From: JAUVXJ01 sp034430275
GTDB lineage: Bacteria > Chloroflexota > Anaerolineae > UBA7937 > B3-Chlor
Direction: 5' to 3'
Assembly (NCBI GenBank): GCA_034430275.1
Contig: DAOUEW010000057.1
Coordinates: forward strand, 1-23,408
DNA: 23,408 nt
Shown here one piece after another: positions 14,091 to 21,237 of the stretch. The number at the start of each line of letters is the position of its first letter. Position 1 is the first letter of the stretch. Below the pieces are notes generated by a model. That model was not told the DNA's origin. It saw nothing but the letters and a program-made list of their open reading frames with translations, and did not search any database. The position numbers and the translations under genes were made by a program.

Positions 14091-17000
14091 CTACTCTGAG
14101 AAGGCAACCCCGTCAGCGAGATCAATGACGAAGTCGTGAGCCTCAGGGACGCTGAGGTAGAGGCCCCGCTCCGTCTCCTGAACGAGCAAGTCAGCCGCCT
14201 TCTCTGACTCGTAGCCGAAGCCGATGAGGGTGTGGAGGCTGTGGTCGCACCACACCTTGCCGAAGCCTCGGATGGGAATCTGGAGCCCGGACGGAGGGGA
14301 GAGGCCCGCGCAAGAAGGGGGGATCTCAGCCATTCCCTCGCTCCAATCATCATCGTAGACCAGAACTTGAGAGCGGCCTGTAGCGCTATCGGCTGGGGTG
14401 ACCACGTAGATGGTGCGGCTGTCGGATCGCCAAATCATGTAGCTTGGAGGGGCGGGCCCGCTAGATGCAGGAGCCTGGAGTAAGAACGCCTGCCAGGCAC
14501 CGCTGATGGTCTGTGCTGGGCCGGTGGGACAGCCCACGTTCGGAAGATCGGTGAAATCGCGACGGAGACTCTCCAGACGCGCGGCGATTGACAAGAAGGC
14601 AGGATCTAGGCCGGGACAAGCGAATGGAGTGGGACTCGGAGCGGGGGCAGGCGACGGCGCGACTGTGGGCGATGGCGTGACTGTGGGCAGCGCCGCCGCT
14701 GACGCATACAAGGTAGTCCAGCTCTCTCCACCATCCCGTGAGCGATAGAGTGCATAGCCGCTGGCATAGATGGTACGGTCGATGGCAAAGCCAGGAGACA
14801 AGACAACGGAAGAGGCATCGGGGATGTTCAGCGACTGCCAGCTTTCCCCTCCGTCTACAGAACGGTAGCTTCCTCTATCCGTTGAGGCGAGAAGCAGGTT
14901 GTCCACAGCGTACTGGGGCGAGAGGACGAGTCCCTCGAAAGACTGGCCCGCAAACTCATCTCCCACCTCCAACCAAGTCTGGCCGCCATCCGTGGAGCGA
15001 TAGAGGCGATCGCGGTATTCGTCATCATATCCGGCCACGAAGAGAACAGCCTCGGCGTCGAAAGCTGGGGAGAGAGCCAGATCAGTCACCCAGAGCGCCG
15101 AGATGGGTGGTCCTAACGGTTGCCACTCTTCCCCCCCCGTGCGGGTGATGTAGATGCCGTGGCCGGCGGCCACCATGGCTGTCCCATCAGCTTCATAGTT
15201 GGAGGAGAGAACCAGCCGTCTCAGTTCCAAGCCTTCCAACCCCTGGTCTGCCCGCTGCCAACTCTCACCCCCATCGTCGGACCTATGCACGCTGGAGCGT
15301 GTGAGAACCCACAAACCCTGATCCCGAGCGAACGCGGGCGAGATCACCAGTTGCTGTGCCCGTTCCGAAGACTCCTCCTCGATCAAGAGATCGGCGGTGA
15401 GCGGTCGCCAACTTGTTCCTCCATCTGTGGATTTGAACACCCCATCGAAGCAGCCGACGGCAAAGACGGTCCTGTCCTGGACGTAGTTGGGCGAGAAGGC
15501 CAAAGCCTCTATCCCCAGATCGGTCAGACCGCTATTCACCCTGGTCCAGTTGAGACCCCCATCAGTCGAGCGCAGGATGCCGTCGCCCGCAGGCTCACAA
15601 CTGAACCCCAAGAAAAGCGTCCTATCGCTGTCGTAGGCCGGCGAGAGGATCAGCCGCATCCCCCCGCGGGTGAGGAAGGGAAGAGTTATCTCCGTCCAAC
15701 TCTCCCCCCCATCTGATGAGGCGAAGAGGGAGTTGTCCATGGTCAGAAAGAGGGTCTGGTCGTTGAGGAAGGTGGGCGAAAGGGCCAATCTACCGATACG
15801 TCCAAAATCGGTGGTCGGCAACGGCCCGACTGACTCGGTTGCCGCTGCCCTGGGACCCAGGGATGCGCTAGGCTCGTCGGAGACGGTGATGGCAGGCTGC
15901 GACCAGCCCAGATAATAGAAACGGCCGTTGACTGGATCGTGTAGGGTGGCCTTCACAGAGCAGGAGTCCAGATAGTCCATCGTTTGGGCATCGATCAGCT
16001 CCAACCTCTCCCAGCCCGCAACCACGTAGACGAGGCCGTGACGAGGGCTGAAGAAGGCATCACCCCCCACGCCCCAGAGGTAATCCACCTCTCGGCCTTG
16101 GGCATCGAGGGCCACGAGTCTGCTGTCGCCCATCATGATCGGATGGTAGCCGCTCACATACTCCACACCCCTCTCTGAGTCGAAATCAGGGGTACCACTA
16201 GTGCCATAGGCCACAGGCACATGTTCAGCCAGCAGAGTGTAATCATCGGCGTCGTAGAGGTCCAGCCACTGCCGTGAGTTGGAGCCAGGAGTGTAGTTGT
16301 CCATCATCACATACAGATGCCGGGTGGCAGGGTTAATGTGGACATCCACCCCTCGGGGAACGCCCGAGAACATCTCCATGCCCTCCTCAGGGATCGTCCC
16401 CTCGATCCGGTCGATTACCTCCCCAGTTTCCCCATCGGCCACGTACACCCCAACACGTGCGACATAGAGATGATGGGTGACCGGGTCCACCTCAATCCTG
16501 CCATAGGCGTCGACGCGCCCCAAGAGAGACAGGCTCTCGCTGTCCAGTATCAGGGTCTCTTCATGGGGCCCATTTCCCAGATATACCTTGCCCGTTGCCT
16601 CGTCTACGGCCAGATCAGACGGTTCTCCCTCCTCCGGAGAGGGCAGCACCTGCCGCTTTGCGACCACCTGCAGAGAAGCCCCATCAAGAACGTAGAGCCA
16701 CCCCGCCGAGTCCAGGAAATAGGCCAACCCGGTCGTGCGTGCGACCTCCCCAGCCACGATGACGTCGCCTGGGGAGACCAGAGTCAGGGACATCACGCCC
16801 CCCGGGATAGCCTCGCGGGCGGGAGTCGGCGAAGGCTGAGACGGCTCCACCGCGGTGAGGGTGATAGGCGCAGACTCACCAACGTTCCCCGCGCCGTCGT
16901 AGGCCTTGACCACGATTCCATGAGATCCGACCACCTGAGGCGTCCAAGATAGCGTGACCGAAAGAGGAGATTCCCCTTCAGCGACCGAGCTGATCTCGGA

Positions 17001-17228
17001 GGTGAATAGGGCATCGTCGACCCATAGCTCGACGATCGTCACCCCCATCTCATGGGTCGCGGTGGAGCGGATAAGCACCTCCTCGCCCACTGTGACCTCG
17101 CTGTTGTCGGGTGGGTCGTCTATCGTCACCACAGGAGCCGCAGGCTCGCCTGCACATCCCAATAGGCTGCAGGCGAGTGTTGCGCCCAGAACCATGAGAC
17201 GAATAGTGAGAAGAAGCGGGCTTCTCAT
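14091..17228 (-). CDS. Giant lipoprotein with Ig-like, propeller and Asp-box domains
   Basis: A 1045-aa protein. ATG 17228 (GGGGGA six to ten bases upstream) gives a clean lipoprotein signal, LACSLLGC, with lipidated Cys near residue 25; the in-frame ATG at 17420 is rejected because the extra 64 residues belong to another gene. Domains: Ig-like (about 30-130, PVVTIDDPPDNSEVTVGEEV onward); Pro/Ser/Thr linker; YVTN/NHL-like propeller (about 140-460, with LYVLDGASLQVV, KVYLGNGP and LYVARVGVYVADG); then eight Asp-boxes (about 500-840), such as SSDGGESW, STDGGLNW, STDGGTSW, SDDGGESW and SRDGGESW, spaced 45-50 residues as in sialidase/Vps10-type propellers. A PTVTPSPTVAPSP linker leads to a C-terminal domain ending in RGFGKVWCD and IGFGYESEKA. 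It is surface-anchored; a glycan-binding role is inference. No catalytic Arg triad of sialidases was recognised. Confidence 0.85.
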   Translation of the reverse strand: MRSPLLLTIRLMVLGATLACSLLGCAGEPAAPVVTIDDPPDNSEVTVGEEVLIRSTATHEMGVTIVELWVDDALFTSEISSVAEGESPLSVTLSWTPQVVGSHGIVVKAYDGAGNVGESAPITLTAVEPSQPSPTPAREAIPGGVMSLTLVSPGDVIVAGEVARTTGLAYFLDSAGWLYVLDGASLQVVAKRQVLPSPEEGEPSDLAVDEATGKVYLGNGPHEETLILDSESLSLLGRVDAYGRIEVDPVTHHLYVARVGVYVADGETGEVIDRIEGTIPEEGMEMFSGVPRGVDVHINPATRHLYVMMDNYTPGSNSRQWLDLYDADDYTLLAEHVPVAYGTSGTPDFDSERGVEYVSGYHPIMMGDSRLVALDAQGREVDYLWGVGGDAFFSPRHGLVYVVAGWERLELIDAQTMDYLDSCSVKATLHDPVNGRFYYLGWSQPAITVSDEPSASLGPRAAATESVGPLPTTDFGRIGRLALSPTFLNDQTLFLTMDNSLFASSDGGESWTEITLPFLTRGGMRLILSPAYDSDRTLFLGFSCEPAGDGILRSTDGGLNWTRVNSGLTDLGIEALAFSPNYVQDRTVFAVGCFDGVFKSTDGGTSWRPLTADLLIEEESSERAQQLVISPAFARDQGLWVLTRSSVHRSDDGGESWQRADQGLEGLELRRLVLSSNYEADGTAMVAAGHGIYITRTGGEEWQPLGPPISALWVTDLALSPAFDAEAVLFVAGYDDEYRDRLYRSTDGGQTWLEVGDEFAGQSFEGLVLSPQYAVDNLLLASTDRGSYRSVDGGESWQSLNIPDASSVVLSPGFAIDRTIYASGYALYRSRDGGESWTTLYASAAALPTVTPSPTVAPSPAPAPSPTPFACPGLDPAFLSIAARLESLRRDFTDLPNVGCPTGPAQTISGAWQAFLLQAPASSGPAPPSYMIWRSDSRTIYVVTPADSATGRSQVLVYDDDWSEGMAEIPPSCAGLSPPSGLQIPIRGFGKVWCDHSLHTLIGFGYESEKAADLLVQETERGLYLSVPEAHDFVIDLADGVAFSE

Positions 17229-17420
17229 CAGTTCCCCCTTTTTGCCATCCAATGGCTGGGTCGCCGTCTGTGCGCAGTCGGCCTCGATGTGCTGAGCGAG
17301 CAGCCACGCGTTGATCCCCCTCCCATAGAGGAACTGCCGGGTAATGACTTCCGGCACCTCCAGTCGGCTAATCACACCGCCGGACAAACCCACGCTGAGC
17401 AAGTTGGCCACGAAAGGCAT
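17229..17420 (-). pseudogene. N-terminal relic of an aldehyde:ferredoxin oxidoreductase
   Basis: The 64 codons in frame upstream of the lipoprotein start read VANLLSVGLSGGVISRLEVP, then EVITRQFLYGRGINAWLLAQ. That is the N-terminal signature of tungsten-dependent aldehyde:ferredoxin oxidoreductases (ILRVNLT.G.I..E.LPEE..R.FLGGRGL.A.LLY). Only about 45 residues survive; the tungstopterin and FeS-binding domains are gone. The frame runs into the lipoprotein without a stop, so the relic could still be translated as an N-terminal extension, but the lipoprotein has its own ribosome site and lipobox. The upstream edge abuts comM debris. Confidence 0.6.
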
Positions 17421-17537
17421 CCGATCCCCTCACTTCGATTGGCCACCGCAGGCGGGAACACTCGCCACTTCGGCACCGCCCTCAACAACCTGATTGTATG
17501 CGAACGCGAGGAAACAGGAAACGGAGGAACCCATCGT

Positions 17538-17741
17538 GTCCTCTTCCTGGACGAGGTCCCCGAGTTCGGTACGCGGGTGCTGGAGGTCATGCGCCAGCCC
17601 ATGGAGGACAAGGTGGTGACCATCAGCCGGGCCCAGGGTACCCTCACCTTCCCGGCCAACTTCACCCTGGTGGCGGCCATGAACCCCTGCCCGTGTGGAG
17701 CGCAAATGCGGCGCTGGAACTGCGCAGGGTGTTGTGCCTAG
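17538..17741 (+). pseudogene. comM fragment A (Walker B region)
   Basis: Bases 17538-17699 align without gaps to 22743-22904 of the full-length comM in this window, differing at a modest number of mostly third-codon positions. They encode VLFLDEVPEFGTRVLEVMRQ, then PMEDKVVTISRAQGTLTFPA and NFTLVAAMNPCPCG, the Walker B and Zn-ribbon-like start of the AAA module. Instead of YFGDPTREC it then reads GAQMRRWNCAGCCA and stops at 17739-17741. The 5' part (N-terminal Lon-like domain and Walker A) is missing, and the upstream sequence is antisense to the aldehyde oxidoreductase relic. No ribosome site belongs to it. Confidence 0.8.
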
Positions 17742-17803
17742 TGTAGACGGGCCTCGCACAATCCTCGCGAGACTGAAGACGCGGCACCTATGTCGCCCCC
17801 AGC

Positions 17804-17886
17804 TCTCGCGATCCGTGCTTGGTTCTGGCTAGCAGCGCAGACCGCTAGCGTCGAAGAGAAGCGCTGCTGTCTCAACGCCGTCCGCC
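17804..17886 (+). pseudogene. TPR-protein tail, copy 1
   Basis: The frame reads LAIRAWFWLAAQTASVEEKR then CCLNAV. This matches the tail motif W-L-W-L-A-x(5-8)-EEKRRCLERVLALDPENEAA of Chloroflexota TPR-rich proteins. The DNA aligns to 21577-21660 and, with frameshifts, to 19271-19350. Homology is lost after LNAV. It lies 63 bases downstream of comM fragment A, the reverse of the order seen in the other two copies. Confidence 0.55.
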
Positions 17887-18176
17887 CCGCCCACTCCATG
17901 CGCCAGCCGCCGCTGTACCCACTCAACGGCCCCACCCGCCCTCGCCGCAGCGATTGCGTCCCCAAGAGCCATCTGGTACAATCGCGATGGTTACACGGTC
18001 CACCTTCCAGCGCTGCACAGAAGTCCGCGCCCACATGATGCCAGGTTGAGACATGACCGCCCCGGGCCTGCTCGAAGTCTGTCCGATCTGCCTCGGGGGT
18101 CCCGTGTTACAGCGCGGGAAATCCCGCCTCGGAAGTGCCGCACTCTGTCGGCACAGTCATATAGCAAGGAGAAGAC
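17887..18176. other. Spacer before the 18177 gene
   Basis: No supported gene. It contains the candidate promoter at 17954-17982 and a small hairpin, GTGCCG (18135-18140) with CGGCAC (18149-18154), 22 bases before the next start. The hairpin could act on translation of the 18177 gene. Confidence 0.35.
17954..17982 (+). promoter_or_regulatory. Promoter candidate for the 18177 gene
   Basis: TTGCGT (17954-17959), 17-base spacer, TACAAT (17977-17982). The leader would be about 185 bases. The -10 box is one base from consensus. Confidence 0.45.
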
Positions 18177-19100
18177 ATGCAAGCCAAGGAGCTCTTGCGC
18201 TACATCAAGACTACCGAGAAGATGGTCGTGCCCGCAAAGGTCGCGTCCACGACCCAGGGCAGCGCCATGCTCCGCAAGCTCCCACTCAGACTCCAGCGGT
18301 ACATCGTCAAGAGAGGAGCGCGCACCAACCCGTACATGAGCTTCGTCGTTGAACCGTACTGTGTGTTCCTCTCCTTTGAGATCGCCGATACTGAGGCGGC
18401 CGAGCGGCTGTTGCCGCCGAACTACAGCTTGTTCCCTTCGGCGATGTTCAGCGATACGCCCAAGCGACCGTGCGCGATCATTGGCGCCTTCAACGTCCAC
18501 ACGAGCGTGTTTTGGGGGAGCCGCGTGGAGTTCTACCTGATTGCCGAGAACTGCGAGACCGGGCTTCTCTCTTGGATCATCACTGAGTATGAGAGCAACA
18601 CGCATAGCTACGACCCGAGCCAGGGCTTCATCGGCCCGAGCACGTCGCATTCGGTAGTCACCACGTCCTATCTCGGAGAGATCATCGTTGATGTCGCGAG
18701 CGCGCAGTCCCACAATAGCCTCACCCTCCTTGCCGATCTGAAGAACGGTGTGCTCAGGGAGCTCGATCAGCGCCTGTGGGTCGAGGGCAACCTCTCAGTC
18801 GACTACGGCGGTGAGCTGCAGCAATGCACCAAGCCGTTCAGTCTGGTGTTCGACCCGAAGGAGATGGCGCAGGCGCTGAAGCTCCCGCTCGACGATATCT
18901 CGCTGTGCACCAATACGTTCGGCGCAGGCATACTGGACCCGATGCCGTTCGAGGCGGCGTGCTTCCCGTACGTGCAGCACTTCGTCACGACCAGCGTACC
19001 GACAGCCACCTCGATGCGGACGGCCGAGGATCTCGAGCAGGCCGTGATCGAGATCAACGACAAGATGAATGCCCCTCAGGAGACGGACTGCCGAGAGTGA
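18177..19100 (+). CDS. Conserved-looking protein of unknown function, possibly acetoacetate-decarboxylase-like
   Basis: A 307-aa protein from ATG 18177, with AAGGAG at 18166-18171. I do not recognise the family with confidence. There is no signal peptide. Features are YCVFLSFEIADTEAAERLLP (ligand-binding-like beta strand followed by a LLP turn), IGAFNVHTSVFWGSRVEFYL (about 101-120), GLLSWIITEYESNTHSYDP, and HSVVTTSYLGEIIVDVASAQ. The order of strands, an N-terminal LLPPNY turn and an R-V-E-F-Y-L-I core recall acetoacetate-decarboxylase-fold proteins, in which a Lys forms a Schiff base. I cannot place that Lys here, so the fold is a guess. Coding quality (GC-rich third positions, good ribosome site) marks it as a live gene within decayed surroundings. 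Confidence 0.6.
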   Translation: MQAKELLRYIKTTEKMVVPAKVASTTQGSAMLRKLPLRLQRYIVKRGARTNPYMSFVVEPYCVFLSFEIADTEAAERLLPPNYSLFPSAMFSDTPKRPCAIIGAFNVHTSVFWGSRVEFYLIAENCETGLLSWIITEYESNTHSYDPSQGFIGPSTSHSVVTTSYLGEIIVDVASAQSHNSLTLLADLKNGVLRELDQRLWVEGNLSVDYGGELQQCTKPFSLVFDPKEMAQALKLPLDDISLCTNTFGAGILDPMPFEAACFPYVQHFVTTSVPTATSMRTAEDLEQAVIEINDKMNAPQETDCRE

Positions 19101-19270
19101 ACGATGACGGATCGCTAGGGTGTCTTACCACCCACCGCACCGATCAACAGTGAACCACAAAACTGGTCAGCGACGGCGTGCAGTATTGCCTCACGACCGG
19201 GCAGTAAACAGAAACTGAGGTAGCGGCCTTCATGGCCAGGCCCTTCACCCGCCCAAGGGTCTTCATGGTC
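19101..19270. other. Non-coding gap after the 18177 gene
   Basis: About 170 bases between the 18177 gene and the second TPR-tail copy. No promoter, hairpin or coding signal was recognised. Confidence 0.35.
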
Positions 19271-19400
19271 CGATCGCGGTTTTCGTGGGCACCGCAGACA
19301 GCCGGCCTCTAAGAGAACCGCCGTTGCCTCAATGCGGTGCTCCAGATAGACCCCGAGAACGAGCCTACACCCCTGGCCCTGGTTGGCGCGGGCCAGGGAG
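19271..19400 (+). pseudogene. TPR-protein tail, copy 2
   Basis: Frameshifted copy of the same tail. The clearest frame reads CLNAVLQIDPENEPTPLALV, the end of a TPR unit (CLERVLALDPENE). The upstream DNA (GGCACCGCAGAC ... AGAGAACCGCCGTTG) aligns to 21601-21640 with small indels. It is followed 70-130 bases later by the comM promoter copy, in the same order as copy 3. Confidence 0.5.
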
Positions 19401-19473
19401 GAACGACTGCCTGCGCAGCTCTCCGCTGACCCCCGAGCGACTTTTCATCACCTGAGCCACCAGCGCCTTACCC

Positions 19474-19502
19474 TTGCCCTACCCCCTCTCCTCTGCTACA
19501 AT
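19474..19502 (+). promoter_or_regulatory. Duplicated comM promoter
   Basis: TTGCCC (19474-19479), 17 bases, TACAAT (19497-19502). It is a copy of the promoter of the full-length comM (21788-21816), with the flanking sequence nearly identical from TCACCTGAG to the start codon. The -10 box here is closer to consensus than in the parent (TACAAT against TACACT), so the truncated gene may still be transcribed. Confidence 0.55.
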
Positions 19503-19528
19503 ACTTGAGGCCTACCAAGGGAGGCAGC

Positions 19529-19735
19529 ATGCTGGCCAAGGTCTTCAGTTGCGCGGTCATCGGGCTGGAGTTCATGCGCCAGCCCATGGAGGACAAGGTG
19601 GTAGCCATCAGTCGGGCCCAGGGTACCCTCACCTTGCCCGCCAACTTCACCCTGGTGGCAGCCATGCACCCCTGCCCATGTGGGGCACAAATGCGGCGCT
19701 GGACCTGGAGCAGGTGGGCACTCTGCCTCGCTTGA
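19529..19735 (+). pseudogene. Mini-comM (fragment B): in-frame internally deleted copy
   Basis: Starts at ATG 19529 after AAGGGAGG, with the same upstream region as full-length comM. Codons 1-13 match (MLAKVFSCAVIGL); the frame then jumps to FMRQPMEDKVVAISRAQGTL, which corresponds to codons after about 315 of the parent. The frame is kept and runs to CPCGAQMRRW, then a unique tail and TGA at 19733-19735: 68 residues. Bases 19571-19684 align without gaps to 22791-22904. The deletion junction lies in CTGGAG, present at or near both parental ends, suggesting a short-homology deletion. Walker A and most of the ATPase core are gone, so it cannot be an active ATPase; whether the peptide is made is unknown. 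Confidence 0.75.
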
Positions 19736-19895
19736 CTAGGTGCCAACGCCGATTCGACCTCGAAAGGGATCCAACATCGGGGTACGTTCGTTCCGGGCCC
19801 AGATCCCCGTACACTTGGGGGCTGCGTTCTGTCCCCCCAGTCACGACTGTCGGCAAAGTCGGCTGGAGCCGGACCTCAAAATGCGAATCAACCTC

Positions 19896-19924
19896 TTGAC
19901 AACGGGCGGACACTGCTGTATGAT
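19896..19924 (+). promoter_or_regulatory. Near-perfect orphan sigma70 promoter
   Basis: TTGACA (19896-19901), a 17-base spacer and TATGAT (19919-19924): consensus -35, ideal spacing and a -10 one base from consensus. It is the best promoter in the window, yet no intact gene follows for 500 bases. It may drive a small RNA, or be left over from a lost gene. Confidence 0.5.
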
Positions 19925-20123
19925 ATTGAAAGCGTACCTTAGTCAGGAACAGGTCCAGGTACTCATGCCGGCGATCGCCAACTTGTGCAACCTGCTATCT
20001 CTGCCTGGCGAGAACGGTCCAGGAAGAGCGAACGGAAGGATGTCGTATGCGTGGACGACTTGCATAGGTCGCAAGAGGGTCGGCGCTTCCTCTTGTGCCG
20101 GGCAAGCGGATACTCTCTGGTAA

Positions 20124-20155
20124 CTGGGGATTGCTTCGCTGCGCTCGCAATGACA
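20124..20155. repeat. Dispersed REP-like element
   Basis: The sequence CTGGGGATTGCTTCGCTGCG and its continuation CTCGCAATGACA form an imperfect palindrome with ATTGC/GCAAT arms. This unit (on the other strand TGTCATTGCGAGC...GAAGCAATCC) recurs in many bacterial genomes and, when translated, gives spurious SLRAQRSNP or CEERSDEAI peptides; both flavours appear in the frames here. It is an intergenic repeat, not coding. Confidence 0.6.
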
Positions 20156-20187
20156 GATATACTAGCGCAACAACCAAGTTGACATAC

Positions 20188-20244
20188 CCCTTTTCGCAAA
20201 ACCAAAATGCGATCAGCATAGGCAACAGTCCGGCAGTGTCGATC
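20188..20244 (-). pseudogene. Relic of an ABC-exporter ATPase
   Basis: The minus-strand frame reads RHCRTVAYADRILVLRKG. This matches the H-loop and following strand of ABC exporters (HRLSTV..ADRILVL..G.IVE.G). Walker A, the signature motif and Walker B are absent before it. After KG a few extra bases interrupt a possible QLV, and homology ends. It is only about 19 residues, so it is a relic at best. Confidence 0.4.
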
Positions 20245-20440
20245 TTCCTCGGGCGCCCATTGCCGGGACCTTGACAGAAGCGACAGCATAGAAGGCGGCC
20301 CATACCAGCGCAAACCTACTCCCATGGGTTTGCTGCATGTGTTCAGATCCAGATCCCAGGAATGATCCTGCAAAGCGCATATCGGACGCGGATGGAGCCG
20401 ACATACACAACCGAATCTAGCACACCACAAGGAGATGAAT

Positions 20441-21214
20441 ATGCGAGACGTCGGTGGTAGTGAAGATAGGCAATTCAAAACGGTGAGCGATGACGAAGCA
20501 AGAAGGAGGCATGAGACTGAGAATCAAGAAGAGGGATTCAATTGGATGCTTCCGCTGTTTGGTGCTATTGGATTTGGGGTTGGATTTGCTCTCACATGTG
20601 CAATTAGTGCAACTATGTATAACATTGTACAAAACGCCTGGGTCGATGTATATCCTGGTACCGGAGTAGGTCCCGATGTAGGTGTGCTCAGAGGTATCAT
20701 TGTGGGGCTCATAGGTGGTGCTGCATTGGGGTTAGCATTCGATGACAAGATGCACGCGGTCTATTTCTCATTTACTGGTGCTATCGGATTTGCCATCGCA
20801 TTTGCACTCGTGATTTCCCTTGATCCCATGACTGTGCCAGATCTTGGGGGAGCCATCATACGATTCATGGGAGGGCCTGAGTTCCTTTCATCGTTCGAGA
20901 TAGCTTTGGCGCATGGCTTGGGCGCGGGTGCAATAGTGGGCGCCATCGGAGGTTTGGTGTTGGGGTTAGCATCACCGAAAGGTAGGATCGTATGCTCTCT
21001 CCTACTGTGCTTCACCGGGGCGACGTGGTTCGCCAACGCTTTTGCCGTCGAATCTGCCGTCGTTGAAGATGGTTTGTGTTCCTCATGGAATGTCGGGGGA
21101 GGAGCCGCGGGAGGTGCCATATTTGGCTTGGCTCTTGCACTGTACTACAGAATACACGGTAGACTGAGATCTACCAACCACAGAGCAGCGGGGACGGGAG
21201 ACGGTATCTCGTAG
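20441..21214 (+). CDS. Polytopic membrane protein with threefold internal repeat, AT-richer than its surroundings
   Basis: A 257-aa protein. ATG 20441 is chosen because AAGGAG (20429-20434) is six bases upstream; the ATG at 20435 touches that site. After a charged, hydrophilic N-terminus (about 1-32) there are six or more hydrophobic helices in three related units. Each opens with FGAIGFGVGFAL, FTGAIGFAIAFAL or FTGATWFANAFAV and, in the first two, is followed by a G..(V)G.IGG..LGLA helix; the third ends GGGAAGGAIFGLALAL. This suggests triplication of a two-helix unit. I do not recognise the family or its function. Codon choice is visibly AT-richer (many GGA, GCA, ATT, TTT codons) than the GC-rich flanks, which suggests recent acquisition. 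Confidence 0.65.
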   Translation: MRDVGGSEDRQFKTVSDDEARRRHETENQEEGFNWMLPLFGAIGFGVGFALTCAISATMYNIVQNAWVDVYPGTGVGPDVGVLRGIIVGLIGGAALGLAFDDKMHAVYFSFTGAIGFAIAFALVISLDPMTVPDLGGAIIRFMGGPEFLSSFEIALAHGLGAGAIVGAIGGLVLGLASPKGRIVCSLLLCFTGATWFANAFAVESAVVEDGLCSSWNVGGGAAGGAIFGLALALYYRIHGRLRSTNHRAAGTGDGIS

Positions 21215-21237
21215 CATACCTTGCAGATGTCAACGAG

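Larger units (their letters stand above)
19736..20440. other. Gene graveyard between mini-comM and the AT-rich membrane gene
   Basis: About 700 bases with no intact gene. It contains a strong orphan promoter (19896-19924), a dispersed palindromic repeat (20124-20155) and a minus-strand ABC-transporter relic (20188-20244). The plus-strand frame after the promoter reads MILKAYLSQEQVQVLMPAIA then NLCNLL, faintly like the N-terminus of a tyrosine recombinase (YL..EQV..L..A..NLRDRLL), too weak to call. Confidence 0.4.

Noticed and set aside
17229..17420. Start of the giant lipoprotein at ATG 17420
   Set aside because: The extension encodes an aldehyde:ferredoxin oxidoreductase N-terminus and would bury the lipoprotein signal; ATG 17228 has its own ribosome site.
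18053..18176. Small zinc-ribbon-like ORF (LEVCPICLGGPVLQRGKS)
   Set aside because: Only one CxxC pair, no second pair in a fitting position, no ribosome site, and it overlaps the well-supported 18177 gene.
19921..20010. Possible tyrosine-recombinase N-terminus (KAYLSQEQVQVL...NLCNLL)
   Set aside because: Short, weak resemblance, no catalytic residues, and its ATG lies inside the -10 box of the promoter. Not enough to call.
20000..20300. Short ORFs containing SLRAQRSNP and VIASAAKQSP
   Set aside because: These peptides are translations of a dispersed REP-like repeat, a known source of false genes.
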